From: an uncultured Lachnospiraceae bacterium
GTDB lineage: Bacteria; Bacillota; Clostridia; Lachnospirales; Lachnospiraceae
NCBI GenBank assembly: GCA_949076555.1
Contig: CARUOB010000039.1
Span: forward strand, 1 to 29,349
DNA length: 29,349 nucleotides
Reading direction: 5' to 3'
Part shown: positions 7,617 through 16,245 of the stretch, one piece after another
How positions within the stretch are numbered: the stretch's first letter is position 1
How the letters are laid out: every line of letters starts with the position of its first letter
Program-made: the position numbers and the translations under genes
The notes under the pieces: model-generated
The model's input: the letters and a program-made list of their open reading frames with translations, nothing else
The model's database searches: none
Told to the model about the DNA's origin: nothing

Positions 7617-8834
7617 ATGAAAAAGAAAGTTGTAGCGGTAATGCTTGCGGCGGCAATGGTATGTTCCCTTGCGGCCTGCGGCGGTAATGAGACAGCGGCG
7701 CCCGAGGCGGCACCGGAGAGCACAGAGGAAGCGGCTCCCGCAGAGGATGCGGCAGAGCCGGATGCAGCGGCGGAGGAAGCGCCGGCAGCGGAAGGCGAGA
7801 CGGCAGCAGGGCTTAAGATCGCGATTGTATCAAGTCCCTCCGGTGTGGATGACGGTTCCTTTAATCAGGACAACTATAATGGTATCCTTACCTTTATTGA
7901 GAGCCATCCCGACAGCACGGTGACGCCCGTGCAGGAGACGACAGGTGATGTGGCGGCAGCGGTGCAGGCGGTGGCTGACATTGTGGCTGACTATGATGTG
8001 ATTGTGTGCTGTGGTTTCCAGTTTGCGGGCATTACGACCATTGCACAGGAAAACCCTGATGTGAAGTTTGTGCTGGTGGACTCTTTCCCTTCCGGGGAGG
8101 ATGGAAGCGACGCGGAAGTGGACAACATCTACGCGATGCAGTTTGCGGAGCAGGAGTCCGGTTTCTTTGCGGGTATGGCGGCAGCCCTTGAGACGAAATC
8201 CAATAAAGTGTCTGTGGTGAACGGTATCGCATATCCCTCTAACGTGAATTACCAGTACGGTTTTGAGTGTGGTGTGAAGTATATCAATGAGACGGAAGGA
8301 AAGTCTGTTGAGATCGTGGAGCTTCCCTCCTATGCAGGTACGGATGTGACCGGCGCAGATGTGGGCGGCAACTACGTAGGTTCCTTTGCGGACGAGGCGA
8401 CCGGCAAGGTAGTCGGCAACGCGCTGATCGCTGAGGGTGTGGATATCATCTTCGTGGCGGCAGGCGCATCCGGAAACGGCGTCCTCACAGCGGTGAAGGA
8501 GGCTGACGGCGTTTACTTTATCGGCTGTGACGTAGATCAGTATGATGACGGTGCAAACGGAGATGCGAATGTGGTTCTCACCTCTGCGGTGAAAGTGATG
8601 CATCTGAACGTGGAGCGTGCGCTGAACGCAGTTGTGGACGGCAGCTTTAAGGGCGGAAACGTTGTGCTGCAGGCCGACACGGATTCCACGGGATATATCA
8701 ATGCGGACGGCAGACATCAGCTCTCCGCTGACTCTATCACAAAGCTGGATGCGGCGTATGAGCAGATCAAGAGCGGCGCGATCGTTCCGGCAGCAAACTT
8801 TAACGGTGTGACACCGGAAGATTTCACCTGGTAG
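7617..8834 (+). CDS. BMP/PnrA-family solute-binding lipoprotein (nucleoside-type ABC importer)
   Basis: The 405-residue protein has a lipoprotein signal (KKKVVAVMLAAAM...SLAAC, lipid-modified C21). A low-complexity Ala/Glu/Pro linker (about 24-63) follows, and then a periplasmic-binding fold with family features such as VSSPSGVDDGSFNQDNYNGI near its start, VIVCCGFQF, 'ESGFFAGMAA' and 'GVDIIFVAAGASGNGV'. BMP/PnrA proteins studied so far mostly bind purine nucleosides, so nucleoside uptake is the best guess. A clear AATGGAGG ribosome site lies just upstream. A strong terminator separates it from the ATPase and permease genes, a common way to make more binding protein than membrane complex. Confidence 0.9.
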   Translation: MKKKVVAVMLAAAMVCSLAACGGNETAAPEAAPESTEEAAPAEDAAEPDAAAEEAPAAEGETAAGLKIAIVSSPSGVDDGSFNQDNYNGILTFIESHPDSTVTPVQETTGDVAAAVQAVADIVADYDVIVCCGFQFAGITTIAQENPDVKFVLVDSFPSGEDGSDAEVDNIYAMQFAEQESGFFAGMAAALETKSNKVSVVNGIAYPSNVNYQYGFECGVKYINETEGKSVEIVELPSYAGTDVTGADVGGNYVGSFADEATGKVVGNALIAEGVDIIFVAAGASGNGVLTAVKEADGVYFIGCDVDQYDDGANGDANVVLTSAVKVMHLNVERALNAVVDGSFKGGNVVLQADTDSTGYINADGRHQLSADSITKLDAAYEQIKSGAIVPAANFNGVTPEDFTW

Positions 8835-8889
8835 GAAACAGAGCTTGTGCGCAATCGGCGCACGGAAAAACAGCATATAACGATGATCG

Positions 8890-8921
8890 GACTGCGGGAG
8901 TGTTTCTCCCGCAGTCTTTTT
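8890..8921 (+). terminator. Intrinsic terminator after the BMP lipoprotein gene
   Basis: A perfect 11-bp GC-rich stem (GACTGCGGGAG at 8890-8900 with CTCCCGCAGTC at 8906-8916) with a 5-nt loop is followed by TTTTT (8917-8921). Confidence 0.93.
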
Positions 8922-8925
8922 GCGC

Positions 8926-9043
8926 GATAAGCAGAGTCAGAAGGCGGCAGGAGCAAGATGCATGTGTGCATGCAAGATTGCGCATGACGGCTTATGACGA
9001 GCAACGCGAACGAAAGATGCGAAGCATCTTGAGTCTGCTTATC
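8926..9043. repeat. 118-bp element bounded by 13-bp inverted repeats
   Basis: The ends GATAAGCAGAGTC (8926-8938) and GAGTCTGCTTATC (9031-9043) are inverted repeats matching at 12 of 13 positions. Inside are two further hairpins: GCAA/TTGC plus TGCATG/CATGCA around a TGTG loop (8953-8981), and AAGATGC-GAA-GCATCTT (9014-9030). No open frame of interest or T-run follows. The shape fits a miniature inverted-repeat or REP-like element in the gap between lipoprotein and ATPase genes. No clear target-site duplication was seen, and a second copy is not present in this window. Confidence 0.5.
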
Positions 9044-9086
9044 TATAAAGTCAGAAAAACAGCAGAAGCAAGCGGAAGTATATATC

Positions 9087-9115
9087 TTGCGGGATATGCA
9101 ACTTTGCCTTATACT
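9087..9115 (+). promoter_or_regulatory. Internal promoter for the ATPase-permease part of the BMP operon
   Basis: TTGCGG (9087-9092) and TATACT (9110-9115) are exactly 17 bp apart, and a second overlapping TATAAT occurs at 9115-9120. This explains expression beyond the preceding terminator. With the terminator and the 118-bp element it accounts for the 327-bp gap at 8835-9161. Confidence 0.6.
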
Positions 9116-9161
9116 ATAATCAGATACGCGTTAGGATGCTAAGAAGGGCAGGAGACCGCAT

Positions 9162-10706
9162 ATGTCTGACTACATTATTGAGATGAATCACATTACAAAG
9201 CGTTTCCCGGGTATTGTCGCGAATGACGATGTCTCTATTCAGGTAAAAAAGGGAGAGATATACGCCCTTTTGGGGGAGAATGGAGCGGGGAAATCCACGT
9301 TGATGAGTATGCTGTTCGGCATGTATGAGCCGGACGAGGGGGAGATCATCATCCGGGGAGAAAAGGTGAAGATTGAGTCCCCCAACCATGCGACCCGGTT
9401 GAATATCGGCATGGTGCACCAGCACTTTAAGCTGGTGAGCAACTATACCATAGCCGAAAACATCGTTATGGGGATGGAGCCGGTCAAAAAAGGTTTTGGT
9501 TTGTTTAAGACGCTGGATCAGAAGAGAGCAAATGAAGAGATCCGGGCGTTGTCTGAGAAATTCGGGCTGGAGGTGGACCCCACCAAAGTGATCGAAAACA
9601 TCAACGTCTCCATGCAGCAGCGGGTGGAAATATTGAAGATGCTGTACAGGGAGGCGGAGATTCTGATTTTTGATGAGCCGACGGCGGTGCTGACGCCGCA
9701 GGAGATCGCGTTTCTTCTGGAGATCATAGAGAGTCTGCGGCGCGATGGCAAGACGATCATCCTGATTACCCACAAGCTGGAGGAGATTAAAAAAATAGCG
9801 GACCGCTGTGCGATTCTGTGCAGGGGAAAGCTGATCGATGTGCTCGACGTGAAGGAGACGGATACGAAGACCATGGCCAATCTGATGGTCGGCAGGGAAG
9901 TAAACTTTTCCGTGGACAAGCCCGCACCGGAATACGGTAGAGAGATTCTGAAAGTGGAGCATTTGACGGTGCAGAATGAGGATAAATTTGAAGTCGTGAA
10001 GGATGTCAGCTTTTCCGTGCGCGGCGGAGAAATTTTCGCGGTGGCAGGTGTCTCGGGAAACGGGCAGGTGGAGCTGGCGGATGCGGTGGCAGGGCTTTTG
10101 AAACCTTCGGGTGGCACAATTACCTTAAACGGCAAGGATATCACACACGCTTCGATCCGCAGCCGCAATCTGGAGGGCATTTCCTATATCCCGGAGGACC
10201 GCCAGAATGTAGGATTGGTGATGGATTTATCCCTGTCGGACAATCTGGCATTGAAAAATTATTTCAAGCCGCCTTTTTCCAAGGGGCCGGTGATAGCGGG
10301 CGATGCGTTTACCGGCTACAGCGACGGGCTGATAGAGAAATACGACATCAGAAGCGGACAGGGGAGCGAAACCATAGTGCGTTCCATGAGCGGAGGCAAC
10401 CAGCAGAAAGCGATCATTGCCAGGGAAATCGAGCTGGATTCCTCTCTTCTGATCTTCGTCCAGCCCACGAGAGGACTGGATATCGGTGCGATCGAGAACA
10501 TTCACAGGCAGATTGTGGAACAGCGCAACAAGGGGAAAGCGGTATTGCTGATCTCGCTGGAGCTGGATGAGGTGATGAATCTCGCGGACACGATCGGCGT
10601 GATCTATAACGGGAGAATCGAAAAGATTGCGGATGCGCAAACGCTGACTCCGGGCGAGGTCGGGGAATTTATGATGGGAGTGGGGGGACGCCATGAAAAA
10701 GCATGA
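9162..10706 (+). CDS. ABC importer ATPase with two nucleotide-binding domains (BMP/sugar type)
   Basis: The 514-residue protein has two ABC domains in tandem. Domain 1 has a complete Walker A (GENGAGKST, K44), Walker B (ILIFDEPTAV, D171-E172) and a degenerate signature (VSMQQRVEIL). Domain 2 has an altered Walker A (GVSGNGQ, without the lysine), a good signature (SMSGGNQQ) and a Walker B changed to IFVQPTRGLD. This pairing of one intact and one degenerate ATP site is the usual pattern in ATPases of nucleoside (NupA/YufO-like) and RbsA-like importers, so it should be functional. AGGAG (9150-9154) precedes the ATG. Its 3' end overlaps the first permease gene by 14 bp, indicating translational coupling. 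Confidence 0.93.
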   Translation: MSDYIIEMNHITKRFPGIVANDDVSIQVKKGEIYALLGENGAGKSTLMSMLFGMYEPDEGEIIIRGEKVKIESPNHATRLNIGMVHQHFKLVSNYTIAENIVMGMEPVKKGFGLFKTLDQKRANEEIRALSEKFGLEVDPTKVIENINVSMQQRVEILKMLYREAEILIFDEPTAVLTPQEIAFLLEIIESLRRDGKTIILITHKLEEIKKIADRCAILCRGKLIDVLDVKETDTKTMANLMVGREVNFSVDKPAPEYGREILKVEHLTVQNEDKFEVVKDVSFSVRGGEIFAVAGVSGNGQVELADAVAGLLKPSGGTITLNGKDITHASIRSRNLEGISYIPEDRQNVGLVMDLSLSDNLALKNYFKPPFSKGPVIAGDAFTGYSDGLIEKYDIRSGQGSETIVRSMSGGNQQKAIIAREIELDSSLLIFVQPTRGLDIGAIENIHRQIVEQRNKGKAVLLISLELDEVMNLADTIGVIYNGRIEKIADAQTLTPGEVGEFMMGVGGRHEKA

Positions 10707-11757
10707 TCTGATACCTTTTTTTACGGTTCTTTTAAGTCTGATTCTCGGAATCGTGGTGATCGCGCTTCTTGGGAAAAATCCGTTTCAGGCATATTACAAT
10801 CTGCTGCAGGGATCGGGACTTGCTCCGAAAGCGTCCTATGCTGGCCACAAGGGAATGATAACGGATTTTACCAGTTTTCTGAACGCGCTGACGCCGATGC
10901 TTTTAGCGTCGCTATCCGTGCTGATTGCCCTGAAGGCCGGGCTGTTTAACATCGGTGTCTCGGGACAAATGCTGGCAGCGGCTTTTGTGGCGACAGTTCT
11001 GGTGGGCTACTCGGAGCTTCCCGCGGTGGTGGCAAAACCGCTGGTCATTTTGATCGGCGCGGCGGTTGGGGCGCTTGTGGGTGGTTTGGTCGGATATCTG
11101 CGGCACCGCTTCAACATCAATGAGGTGGTCTCCACCATCATGTGCAACTACATAGTGCAGTTTGTAGCCAGCTTTTTTATCAATGTGTTTTTTGTAGACC
11201 CGGTATCCAGACAGTCAAAAAATATAGGCGCGGCCAGCAGGCTGACGCTTGTGGACACGGTGGTGGGCGATTACAAGATGGACATTCCGCTGGGCATTCT
11301 TGTGGCGGCGGCAGCGGTAGCGGCCACGGTTTTTCTGCTCGGAAAAACGACGCTTGGTTTTGAAATTAAGGCGGTGGGCAGCAGCAGCCGGGCGGCAGAA
11401 TACGCAGGTATCCGCGTGGGACGCACCAGAGTGCTCGCCATGATGCTCTCGGGCGGCGCGGCGGGACTGGCGGGCGTGACTTACTATTTGGGGTATTTCT
11501 GCTCCATGCAGCCGAGGGTGCTTGCAAGTACGGGGTATGACGCTATCGCAGTGGCGCTTCTGGGCAACAGCTCCCCGATCGGCATTATTTTTTCATCCTT
11601 CCTGATTACGGTGATTTCCAAGGGAAGCACATATATGAGTTCCACGGCGGGGGTGCAGGCGGAAATGGCGTCCGCCCTTACGGGAATCATCCTGTTAATC
11701 AGCGCATGCGGCGCTTATGTGAGAGAAAGATTGGACAGATGGAAGGAGAACAGATGA
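10693..11757 (+). CDS. ABC importer permease, BMP operon subunit 1
   Basis: The 354-residue hydrophobic protein belongs to the branched-chain-type permease superfamily used by ribose and nucleoside importers. It shows a first membrane helix (about 8-27), a soluble loop with NPFQAYYNLLQGS, the family stretch 'LFNIGVSGQMLAAAF', and 'GFEIKAVGSSSRAAEYAGI' followed by a glycine-rich 'MLSGGAAGLAG' segment that contacts the ATPase. It resembles YufP/NupB. The gene begins inside the end of the ATPase gene in another frame and ends 1 bp before the second permease gene, so the three genes are one translationally coupled unit. Confidence 0.92.
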   Translation: MKKHDLIPFFTVLLSLILGIVVIALLGKNPFQAYYNLLQGSGLAPKASYAGHKGMITDFTSFLNALTPMLLASLSVLIALKAGLFNIGVSGQMLAAAFVATVLVGYSELPAVVAKPLVILIGAAVGALVGGLVGYLRHRFNINEVVSTIMCNYIVQFVASFFINVFFVDPVSRQSKNIGAASRLTLVDTVVGDYKMDIPLGILVAAAAVAATVFLLGKTTLGFEIKAVGSSSRAAEYAGIRVGRTRVLAMMLSGGAAGLAGVTYYLGYFCSMQPRVLASTGYDAIAVALLGNSSPIGIIFSSFLITVISKGSTYMSSTAGVQAEMASALTGIILLISACGAYVRERLDRWKENR

Positions 11758-11758
11758 T

Positions 11759-12718
11759 ATGAATACGATCATAATTGACGGTTTATCTTTTGCGCTTCCG
11801 CTGTTTATCATGGCGATCGGCGGTATTTACTGTGAGCGCAGCGGCGTGACCAATCTGGCGATAGAAGGATTACAGGGCTTCGGCGCTTTCTGCGGCGCGC
11901 TGTTTGCGGTCAGTATTGCGCCCCTTTTTGCGGGTGATTCTCCGGTGCCTTTTTATCTGGCGATGGTATTCGCCTTTTTCGGGGGTATGCTTTTTTCGCT
12001 GCTCCATGCGATGCTGTGCATCCGTTTTAAGGCGAATCAGGTGATCAGCGGCGTGGTCATCAATATTTTGGCTATGTCTTTGACAGAATTTATGACCAAG
12101 CAGATCAATGCCAGCATTTTTCAGGCGGCTTCCAACAAGTTTGTGCTGGGTGTGTCGGCCCGCATGACTGTGCCGGGAATTTCGTCGATTCCCGTGCTGG
12201 GTGCGGTCTTTACCAATCTCTATCCCTTTGAGCCGGTGATTGCGCTGATTGCTCTTTTGGCGTGGTATGTTCTTTACAAGACACCCTTTGGCCTGCATCT
12301 GAGAGCCTGCGGGGACAATCCTCACGCGGTGGATGCGGCGGGTATTCAGGTGGGAAAGGTGCGTCTGGTTGCGGTTATGGTTTCTGGTGCGCTTTCCGGG
12401 CTTGGCGGTATTTGCTTTGCCTATTCCATCTCCGCGAATTTCTCATCCAACATCTATTCGGGATACGGGTATCTTGCCATTGCGGCATTGATTTTTGGAA
12501 ACTGGAAAATTCTGCCTACGCTGGGCGCATGTCTGCTTTTCGGTTTTGCGAGATCAGGCGGGTATGAGCTTGTAAAGGTTCTGGAAATGCCGAGCAGCTA
12601 TCAGGATTTGGTGATGGTGCTGCCCTATGTGCTGACGCTTCTGATGCTTGTATTTTTTGGCAAAAAAAATCGTTCGCCCAGGGCGCTTGGCGTTATTTAT
12701 GATAAGGGTGCACGGTAG
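11759..12718 (+). CDS. ABC importer permease, BMP operon subunit 2
   Basis: The 319-residue membrane protein is the second permease subunit (YufQ/NupC-like). It has the family N-terminal pattern 'GGIYCERSGVTNLAIEGL', a cytoplasmic coupling segment 'GLHLRACGDNPHAVDAAGI' and 'MVSGALSGLGGICFA'. It would pair with the preceding permease to form the channel served by the BMP lipoprotein and double ATPase. The start codon lies 1 bp after the previous stop, with AAGGAGA as ribosome site inside the upstream gene. The histidine kinase gene follows after 11 nt, so it is probably transcribed with the transporter. Confidence 0.92.
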   Translation: MNTIIIDGLSFALPLFIMAIGGIYCERSGVTNLAIEGLQGFGAFCGALFAVSIAPLFAGDSPVPFYLAMVFAFFGGMLFSLLHAMLCIRFKANQVISGVVINILAMSLTEFMTKQINASIFQAASNKFVLGVSARMTVPGISSIPVLGAVFTNLYPFEPVIALIALLAWYVLYKTPFGLHLRACGDNPHAVDAAGIQVGKVRLVAVMVSGALSGLGGICFAYSISANFSSNIYSGYGYLAIAALIFGNWKILPTLGACLLFGFARSGGYELVKVLEMPSSYQDLVMVLPYVLTLLMLVFFGKKNRSPRALGVIYDKGAR

Positions 12719-12729
12719 GAGAGAGCGGC

Positions 12730-14988
12730 ATGAGCATTGCTTTGATCGGATTTCAGACATTGGGTATATGCGCCATCTTTTTTGCGCTGGTGCTTCTGTT
12801 AAGCGGGGACGGCTCTAAGGAACAGAAAATGATGGAATATTTTCTGGTGGGTGCGTTGGTACAAAATATCGGATACCTGCTGGAGCTGACGGCGCCTACG
12901 ATGGAAGCGGCCTTGGTGGCGGTGAAGATGCAGCATCTTGGAACCATGACCATACCGATCTGTTACTGCTACTTTATTTATATCTATTGTTTTGAGGAGG
13001 CGCCGCTTAAGTCACTGCGGCTTTTGGCAGCCGTTGACGGTTTTCTTCTGCTGGGGATTCTGACCTGTGACCACCATCGCTTTTTTTACAGACAGGTGGG
13101 ATGGCACACGACGGCGGAGGGACATTCCTATCTGTTTCTGGAGTATGGGCCGGGATTTGCGGTCTTTATCATTTGCGCGACGCTCATTCCTTATGCGATG
13201 TCCCTGCGGGTGCTGATCCGCGCCTGTGCCAGAAAGGGTGAGGACGCGGTGGATCGCAAGTACGGGCTGATTTTAGGACTCTCCTTTCTGCCGGTTATCG
13301 CTCTGTACGCATATGTCACGAAGCTGACGCGGGCGTACGATTTTACGCCGGTAGTGATTGGGCTGGTGCTCTCCTTCGTGGTGATTCTGGTATGGAGCAG
13401 GCGGGTTTACGACTTTGGCAGTCTGGCGTCGGGTGCGCTTTTGAACAGTATGAGCGACGGTGTGATTGCGCTGGATGAAAAGAGGCGCATCGTCAACTAC
13501 AATCCGGCGGCGGCACGGATTTTTACAGGCCTAAACGGCCGTGCCATAGGCAGAAACATCGGGGAAATACTGGAGTTTCCGGAACCGGAGCCGGGCGAGG
13601 AGATAAATCATGATATTTTCATAGGGGACCGATTCTATCAGAGCCATGTGGAGCCTGTGCCGGACCGCTTTGGTGTGGTTAAGGGACATGTGGTACTGAT
13701 TCTGGACATGACGGAGATCCGCAACAATATCGAGGAAATCAAGCGTGTCAGAATACAGGCGGAGCAGGCAAACGAGGCGAAGAGTGAGTTTCTGGCCAAC
13801 ATGTCCCATGAGATCCGCACGCCCATGAACGCCATTGTGGGGTTGAGCGATATCATCATGGAGGAGAGCAAGGGGCGGAAGGTGCACGATTATGCCTGTG
13901 ATATTAAGTCGGCGTCCCGAAATCTTTTGGCGCTCATCAACGACATCCTAGATCTGTCAAAGGTGGAAGCCGGGAAGATGGAGCTGGTGTGCACGGATTA
14001 TCATATTAAGAACATTGTGGACGAAGTGATTAATATGATGGACGGCGCGGCGTCGAAACGGGGGATTCTGCTCAAATGCGAGTATGATATGTCTATACCG
14101 TGCCGCTACCACGGCGATGAGGGAAGGATCAGGCAGATTCTCATCAATCTTTTAAACAACGGGTTAAAATTTACCAAGGAAGGGCATGTAAAACTTTCCG
14201 TGGGCGGCGGGCCGGGAGAGGACGCGGACACGGCGCTTTTACACATTGAGGTGAGGGATACCGGCTGCGGCATTAAGGAAGAAGATCTCGGGAAGATTTT
14301 TGAGAATTTCAGTCAGGTGGACGCGAAACGAAACCGCGCCGTGGAAGGAACCGGACTAGGGCTGTCCATCACCAGGCATCTGGTGGCGCTGATGGGCGGA
14401 ACCATCCGGGTGGAGAGCGTGTACGGGGAAGGTACGGCCTTTATTTTAGACATTCCGCAAAAGATTGTGGATCGGAGAAGTCTGACGGAGGTACCGAAGG
14501 AGATTGCCGGAGAGGAAGAGGAGATACAGGTTTTCACGGCAAAAGACTGCCGGGTGCTGGTGGTGGACGATAACCTTGTCAACCGGAAAGTGGCCAAAGG
14601 CTTCCTGCGGCCGTACGGCCTGATGATCGACGAGGCGGACAGCGGTATGAAGTCCATAGAATGCGTCAGACAGACGAAATATGATATTATTTTTATGGAT
14701 CACATGATGCCCGAAATGGACGGTATTGAGGCAGTACAGATCATCCGCGGTGAATGCGGGGAGAACGGTACACTGCCGGTGATTATCGCGCTGACGGCAA
14801 ACGCCATGGAGGGCGTCAGGGAAATGTTTTTGCAAAACGGTTTTCAGGACTTTATCACCAAGCCGTTAGACAAGAAAGCGCTCAACGAAGCGCTCTGTAA
14901 GTGGATACCCGAGAAAAGGCGCAAAGCGCCGGATTCTTGGGAGGAGAGCGTGGAAAAAATGAGGAAGGCGAAGCCGGAAGAAAAATAG
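12730..14988 (+). CDS. Hybrid sensor histidine kinase with 7-helix membrane sensor, PAS and receiver
   Basis: The 752-residue protein has, in order: a seven-helix membrane sensor (about 5-225, the 7TM-type histidine kinase N-terminus); a PAS domain (about 235-340, ALLNSMSDGVIALDEKRRIV near its start); HisKA with phosphoacceptor H360 in ANMSHEIRTPMNAI; a HATPase_c domain with its N box (ILINLLNNGLKFT), G1 (RDTGCGI) and G2 (GTGLGLSI); and a receiver (about 610-735) with DD in VLVVDDN and phosphoacceptor D657 in IFMDHMMPEMDG. It is complete and should be active. No DNA-binding output or phosphotransfer protein is adjacent, so its target is unknown. Its place 11 nt behind the nucleoside-type permease suggests sensing linked to that uptake. 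A terminator closes the operon. Confidence 0.93.
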   Translation: MSIALIGFQTLGICAIFFALVLLLSGDGSKEQKMMEYFLVGALVQNIGYLLELTAPTMEAALVAVKMQHLGTMTIPICYCYFIYIYCFEEAPLKSLRLLAAVDGFLLLGILTCDHHRFFYRQVGWHTTAEGHSYLFLEYGPGFAVFIICATLIPYAMSLRVLIRACARKGEDAVDRKYGLILGLSFLPVIALYAYVTKLTRAYDFTPVVIGLVLSFVVILVWSRRVYDFGSLASGALLNSMSDGVIALDEKRRIVNYNPAAARIFTGLNGRAIGRNIGEILEFPEPEPGEEINHDIFIGDRFYQSHVEPVPDRFGVVKGHVVLILDMTEIRNNIEEIKRVRIQAEQANEAKSEFLANMSHEIRTPMNAIVGLSDIIMEESKGRKVHDYACDIKSASRNLLALINDILDLSKVEAGKMELVCTDYHIKNIVDEVINMMDGAASKRGILLKCEYDMSIPCRYHGDEGRIRQILINLLNNGLKFTKEGHVKLSVGGGPGEDADTALLHIEVRDTGCGIKEEDLGKIFENFSQVDAKRNRAVEGTGLGLSITRHLVALMGGTIRVESVYGEGTAFILDIPQKIVDRRSLTEVPKEIAGEEEEIQVFTAKDCRVLVVDDNLVNRKVAKGFLRPYGLMIDEADSGMKSIECVRQTKYDIIFMDHMMPEMDGIEAVQIIRGECGENGTLPVIIALTANAMEGVREMFLQNGFQDFITKPLDKKALNEALCKWIPEKRRKAPDSWEESVEKMRKAKPEEK

Positions 14989-15002
14989 AATGAAGAAGCG
15001 GC

Positions 15003-15048
15003 GGGAGTGCATTTGAGGCAATATTGCCAAAAATGCACTCCCTTTTTT
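15003..15048 (+). terminator. Terminator after the histidine kinase gene
   Basis: A perfect 12-bp stem (GGGAGTGCATTT at 15003-15014 with AAATGCACTCCC at 15031-15042) encloses a second palindrome (GGCAATATTGCC, 15017-15028) and is followed by six T (15043-15048). Confidence 0.93.
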
Positions 15049-15054
15049 GGTTGA

Positions 15055-15070
15055 GGTTACGCGATTAACC
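15055..15070. promoter_or_regulatory. Candidate LacI-family operator
   Basis: GGTTACGCGATTAACC is an imperfect 16-bp palindrome (arms GGTTA/TAACC) with a central CG step, the hallmark of LacI/GalR operators. It lies about 100 bp upstream of a LacI-type gene and just after a terminator, the position expected for an autoregulatory site. No second copy was noticed in the window. A weak -35/-10 pair follows at best. Confidence 0.35.
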
Positions 15071-15171
15071 TATTGTGTTTATTATGGTATGAGATTACAC
15101 TGATTCAAGAAGTGACAAGAGGGAAAGAAATTTGGCACAGCAGGAAAGAAAGCGGATCATGCGGAGGGATT

Positions 15172-16179
15172 ATGGCACAGAGGGTAAGAATTGCGGATCT
15201 TGCGGAGGAGCTGGGGCTGAGCACAGCCACGGTTTCCAATGTGATCCACGGAAAGACGAAAAAGATATCGGATGAGACAGTGAAACGGGTGCAGGCGCTT
15301 TTGGAGGAGCGGCAGTATATTCCGAGCATGGCGGGGCTTTTGCTTGCGAGGAACGATTCCCGCATCATCGGCGTGGTGGTAAACAACCATGAGAAATATG
15401 AAGGAAGGGCGCTGGAGGATGCCTTTGTGTCCGCTTCTCTGAACGCCCTGCTCTTTGCACTGGAAAAGGCTGGGTACTTTATGATGATAAAGGTCACGCG
15501 GGAATGGAGCGAGGTAGAGCGGTTTGCTTCCATGTGGAATATGGATGGGATGGTGCTTCTGGGGTTCTGTGACAGCGATTACGAGAAACTCCGCGAGAGA
15601 ATGCATATTCCTTTTGTCGTCTACGACGGATTTTTTGAGACGGACAGGAGTATTTGCAATCTGACGATTGACAACTTCGACGGCGGCCGTCAGGTGGGCG
15701 TCTACTTGAGGGAGATGGGGCACCGGCGGGCAGTTCTGATCTCCGACAATGGGGTCTGCATGGATGCGGAAAGGATGGCGGGCTTCCGGGCAGGCTTTTT
15801 TGACGGGGAGGCGGATTATCTGGAAGTGCCGATGAACAGGGAGGGACGGTACTCCTTTTACCGGGAGAATATAGGACGGATACAGGCATGTACGGCGGCG
15901 TTTGCGGTTTCGGATGTGTATGCGGCGGAGTTTATGCACTTTCTGATGGAGCGGGGGATTTCCGTGCCGGAGGAGATGTCGGTGGTGGGATTTGACGATA
16001 ACGCGCTGTGTGAGAGCTGTTTTCCGCGGCTTACCACAGTGGGGCAGGACGCGGGAGAGCGGGCGCGCATGGCGGTGCGCGCGCTAAAGGAATTGCGGGC
16101 CGGAAATGCAGTGCCGAAGGCGGAGGCGCTTCCCGTAAATTTGATCATACGGGACAGTGTGGCAAGGCATAAACGGTGA
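15172..16179 (+). CDS. LacI/GalR-family transcriptional regulator
   Basis: The ATG at 15172 was chosen because GGAGGG (15163-15168) lies just upstream and the protein then begins as LacI proteins do, giving 335 residues. The N-terminal helix-turn-helix (about 5-25) reads IADLAEELGLSTATVSNVI, followed by a hinge-helix region (YIPSMAGLLLAR). A sugar-binding-type effector domain (about 60-330) follows, ending in a typical 'SVVGFDDNALCESCFPRLTT' stretch. It should repress or activate in response to a small sugar-like ligand. The MATE gene starts 66 bp downstream on the same strand, so the two may share a transcript and the regulator may control the exporter. A palindrome resembling its operator lies upstream. 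Confidence 0.9.
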   Translation: MAQRVRIADLAEELGLSTATVSNVIHGKTKKISDETVKRVQALLEERQYIPSMAGLLLARNDSRIIGVVVNNHEKYEGRALEDAFVSASLNALLFALEKAGYFMMIKVTREWSEVERFASMWNMDGMVLLGFCDSDYEKLRERMHIPFVVYDGFFETDRSICNLTIDNFDGGRQVGVYLREMGHRRAVLISDNGVCMDAERMAGFRAGFFDGEADYLEVPMNREGRYSFYRENIGRIQACTAAFAVSDVYAAEFMHFLMERGISVPEEMSVVGFDDNALCESCFPRLTTVGQDAGERARMAVRALKELRAGNAVPKAEALPVNLIIRDSVARHKR

Positions 16180-16245
16180 CACATTTTGTATGAAAAGTAG
16201 TGTAGATGCGGAATATTTCCTAAAAACTATAACATGGAGGAAGAG

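Noticed and set aside
7830..8876. Long antisense frame (348 codons) over the BMP lipoprotein gene
   Set aside because: It is His/Arg/Cys-rich shadow translation opposite a well-supported gene, with no ribosome site.
8900..9142. 80-codon frame in the lipoprotein-ATPase gap
   Set aside because: It starts inside the terminator, crosses the palindromic element and the promoter, and shows no protein-like composition.
9120..9962. Long antisense frame (280 codons) over the ABC ATPase gene
   Set aside because: The sense gene has intact Walker motifs, and the antisense product has no domain signature.
15073..15171. N-terminal extension of the LacI protein
   Set aside because: LacI proteins begin directly with the helix-turn-helix, and the GGAGGG at 15163 marks the later start.
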